Shown here: one piece after another, positions 60,330-64,000 of the stretch
Layout: the number at the start of each line of letters is the position of its first letter
Numbering within the stretch: the stretch's first letter is position 1
Assembly (NCBI GenBank): GCA_026075535.2
Contig: AP026543.1
Location: 6,014,001-6,078,000 of the forward strand
Direction: 5' to 3'
Length of the DNA: 64,000 nucleotides
Source of the DNA: Tricholoma matsutake
Taxonomy: Eukaryota > Basidiomycota > Agaricomycetes > Agaricales > Tricholomataceae
Notes under the pieces: model-generated
Database searches by the model: none
What the model saw: the letters and a program-made list of their open reading frames with translations, nothing else
What the model was told of the DNA's origin: nothing
Program-made: the position numbers and the translations under genes

Positions 60330-61473
60330 CACCACCAGTGCCACTGCACCACTCTTCTAGTCTTCTAGTAGCTCCTTGTTCTAACACTTTTTGGAAGTAA
60401 CGTCTATGTCATTGGTTCGACACACTCCACTGAGCTGATGTGAGCTGGAGCCACAGGCCCACAGCCGAAATGAGCCGAGGCTCCAGCTTCGATGGAAAAT
60501 TGCTAAGGTATGAACAAAAAATTAGGTTTGAACAGGTTGCTGAAGTGCTCTATTAACATAGAACATATAATTGTCCAAAGCACATTCTTGAGGTGCCCAA
60601 ACTAAAGAGGGAGCATAGTGGTCTCCCTTGCTTGTCCAGTAAACAAAGCCCAAGTTCAACTTCGGCTGTTCCCGAAAATCACGTGTTGCGAAGAAAGTGC
60701 TGGTGAATACTAAGCGTTCTAATCCACACATGGCGTTCTCAACCCCTTGCCAGGGACGAACTGTCTCTCGATAGCGATCTTGATGACAGATGCCCTGACG
60801 ATGATGCTTTTGCGCTTTCTGTGCCTGTTAGTATTACTCATGAGAGCCAACAATGGGTCGTGTACATTCCAGGTTCCTGCATTCTACTTCACTATGCACA
60901 ATTCGAGTTTGTAGCTACGTTAAGGTTTTCTGGTGCAATTCTGACTGCGATACAGCGGGGTCTAGCACTTGATGATTTACTTAGATCGACGCTCTTTCAG
61001 CCATTTGCTTTTGAGAAGACGGAAGCTTCCAGCTTTGCACTCACCCGTCCGTCTTCGTCATTCCGTTGCTGTCGCAAGGAGACCACCCTACACTGGGAAC
61101 GCCATGCTGGTATCTACATCCTTGCCAAAGCGCTGATGCTGTTGAAGAGGTCATGAAGGAGGTACAATAGGATGGGTGGGTGGAAGAGTTGCGATTAGTG
61201 CCTGGTTTATGATACTTGGAACAACGATAAACATCAAATCGTGAAATATGGCTGCCATTTGGCTGCCATTCCGTATATAACGTAGCAATGCCGGAGCTTA
61301 TCTATGACACTTTGATAAATATATAAATCGGCCTTTGACAGTAGTTCCACTCCTCAGCTTTGACAGTTTTTCTGGTTCTTCCGACTCCTCAGGGATTATC
61401 ATTTATCGTACGATATTGTCGGATACGTGATCGAAATCATTCGAGTTGTCAGGCATACGTATACATAAAGGTG
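60330..61473. other. TE-to-gene transition zone
   Basis: No recognised gene. A minus-strand frame (60731-60522) reads FFATRDFREQPKLNLGFVYW, and a plus-strand frame open from about 60706 to 61156 reads LARDELSLDSDLDDRCPDDD, HESQQWVVYIPGSCILLHYA, GLALDDLLRSTLFQPFAFEK. The second could be a degraded exon but has no start codon and no family I know. 61160-61473 is the probable promoter and 5' UTR of the thiolase gene. Confidence 0.4.
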
Positions 61474-62981
<1,508 letters not shown>

Positions 62982-63399
62982 ATTCATGTATGTTTTTGCG
63001 TCAATGATAGAATACGAAATTCATTTTTCATCAAAGACTGAGTTGTGGGGCCTTGGGGCCCTGGCTTGGCACAAATAAAAGATAAGGAAAGAATATAGTG
63101 AGCAGATAGTGAGCAGATAGTGAACAGATTCTGTGAGAAGAACGACCTTCATTGGTTGAGCAGTATTTATTTTTGGAGTGTGACAGGTGCATACACTTTT
63201 AAAACTCTTTTCTGCTCACGTCTAGATAAGACACTAATCAGGTTATTCTCACTCAGTGTGCATGTTGAACTACTTATCTGTTGCCGTCTCGTGAGCCCGC
63301 TTGCAATTCCCGACCCTGATATGACATATGGATTCGTGAACGGTCTCCCGCAGCAGCGATGATATTTAAGTAGGGGATGCAGACATCTTGGTACATGAT
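62982..63399. other. Intergenic region between thiolase and MFS genes
   Basis: No gene supported. An 80-codon plus-strand frame (63120-63362) has no family features. Contains a three-unit 11-bp repeat at 63097-63129. The sequence TGATATTTAAGTAGGGG (about 63360) may be part of the MFS promoter. Confidence 0.6.
63097..63129 (+). repeat. 11-bp microrepeat, three units
   Basis: AGTGAGCAGAT at 63097 and 63108, and AGTGAACAGAT at 63119. Confidence 0.9.
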
Positions 63400-64000
63400 A
63401 TGATCACCATGTCTCCGATTGTCGACCACGATTCAGAGAAGAAAGCCTCTTCGATCGACGATCATGTCGTCGTGGAGAAGCACCACGCGTCAATTAATAT
63501 CGATGAAGGGGACGAGGCGCTCCGGCTCATTGGGATGGAGCGAACTGCTCAATTTAGCGAGGAATACAACCGCAAGCTTAGGAGAAAACTAGTATGTCCA
63601 TCGCGTCACCCACGTGTTTTGATATCTCAAATTTTCGAAGGACTTGTTGATTCCGCCACTATGCGCCGCAGTGTACTTCACACAGTATTTGTACGTTTAC
63701 GATCAAACCCCCAGATTGGAAGTCTAATGCTTATCCAAAGGGACAAAACGTCGCTGAACTACGCAAGGTGATTACAGTCACAGGATGCAATTGTGTGCTT
63801 TGCCCATCGCGAATTAAACCTGCAGCATCATGGGACTTCCCATCAAAGGCCAGGTAATTTGACGTCAACACTCTTACGGGTGAAAATAAATTAATGAACG
63901 ACTTACGATCGAAAGCAATACAATCTTGTCTCCTTGGCCTTCTACCTAGGTAAATATCTTTTTAGCTCTATGGGTCACCCGGTGGGTGCGGTGCTGTATA
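63400..64000 (+). CDS. Major facilitator superfamily transporter, N-terminal part
   Basis: Starts at ATG 63400 (an in-frame ATG at 63409 is the alternative). Exons read: 63400-63591, 63641-63690, 63741-63767, 63826-63853, 63916-63949, then a donor at 63950 whose intron leaves the window. The cytoplasmic N-terminus (DEGDEALRLIGMERTAQFSE, EEYNRKLRRKL) is followed by the first membrane helix DLLIPPLCAAVYFTQYL and the loop LDKTSLNYASIMGLPIKGQ, then YNLVSLAFYLG, the second helix. DLxIPPL..YFxQYLDKTSLNYA is typical of allantoate/anion:cation symporter-type (Dal5-like) MFS proteins. Substrate cannot be told. Very short exons are common in Agaricomycete genes. Incomplete at the window end. Confidence 0.85.

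Noticed and set aside
63120..63362. 80-codon frame between the thiolase and MFS genes
   Set aside because: No conserved motif, lies over the 11-bp microrepeat side and a probable promoter; more likely intergenic.
63950..63965. A 16-nt intron at the window end
   Set aside because: GTAAAT...TTTTTAG would be far too short to splice and the following sequence does not continue the MFS helix; the intron more likely runs out of the window.

Overview
The window looks like a repeat-dense chromosomal segment of a filamentous basidiomycete, most likely Agaricomycetes. The grounds are: short 49-56 nt GT-AG introns in the host genes at the right end, Plavaka-type and hAT transposase relics, and Ty3/gypsy and Ty1/copia elements of mushroom type. 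The species cannot be named from sequence alone. About 60 kb (1-60324) is a nested transposable-element block. The last 3.7 kb carries ordinary host genes: a mitochondrial-type acetyl-CoA C-acetyltransferase (six exons, apparently intact) and the 5' part of an MFS transporter that runs off the window. No rRNA, tRNA or CRISPR was seen.

Layout. 1-3995: 5' part of gypsy family Gy1 (copy A, minus strand) interrupted by a large LTR (S2-a), next to the right end of a hAT-type element. 4017-15655: plus-strand gypsy F, split by a 4.0-kb hAT relic (4902-8905, itself holding a palindromic MITE and a 1.5-kb non-autonomous hAT) and by a 3.6-kb coding-free LTR element (11103-14748, itself holding a Harbinger-like MITE). 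15660-18960: Plavaka transposase relic (minus), head-to-head with a decayed DUF6698-like gene (19051-21009). 21684-25984: truncated LTR and gypsy G (minus). 26889-41456: full-length Gy1 copy B (minus, TSD GTAGA), inflated to 14.6 kb by five nested insertions and carrying an extra ORF after pol. 42132-48048: full-length gypsy E (minus, TSD TATTT) with a hAT MITE inside. 48395-54631: full-length chromodomain gypsy Gy3 (plus, near-TSD GTCAG/GTCGG). 54653-60324: full-length copia (plus, TSD CTTTG) with LTRs differing at one base.

The block as a system. Most boundaries were defined by target-site duplications read directly from the sequence: 8 bp for hAT-like units, 5 or 4 bp for LTR elements, TTA for the Harbinger-like unit. 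This gives a relative order of insertion up to four levels deep. Almost every large element is dead. The lesions are strikingly CpG-directed: CGA-to-TGA stops, Asp-to-Asn changes at catalytic sites, and CA/TG differences between LTR pairs that imply a CG ancestor. This points to strong cytosine-methylation or RIP-like mutation of repeats. It has reached even the youngest element, the copia, whose primer-binding site matches the anticodon arm of initiator tRNA-Met (half-tRNA priming) rather than a tRNA 3' end.

Least explained: the coiled-coil ORF downstream of Gy1 integrase, the Plavaka/DUF6698 divergent pair, a MITE with perfect 79-bp arms, and loss of the second RT catalytic Asp in three of five gypsy copies.
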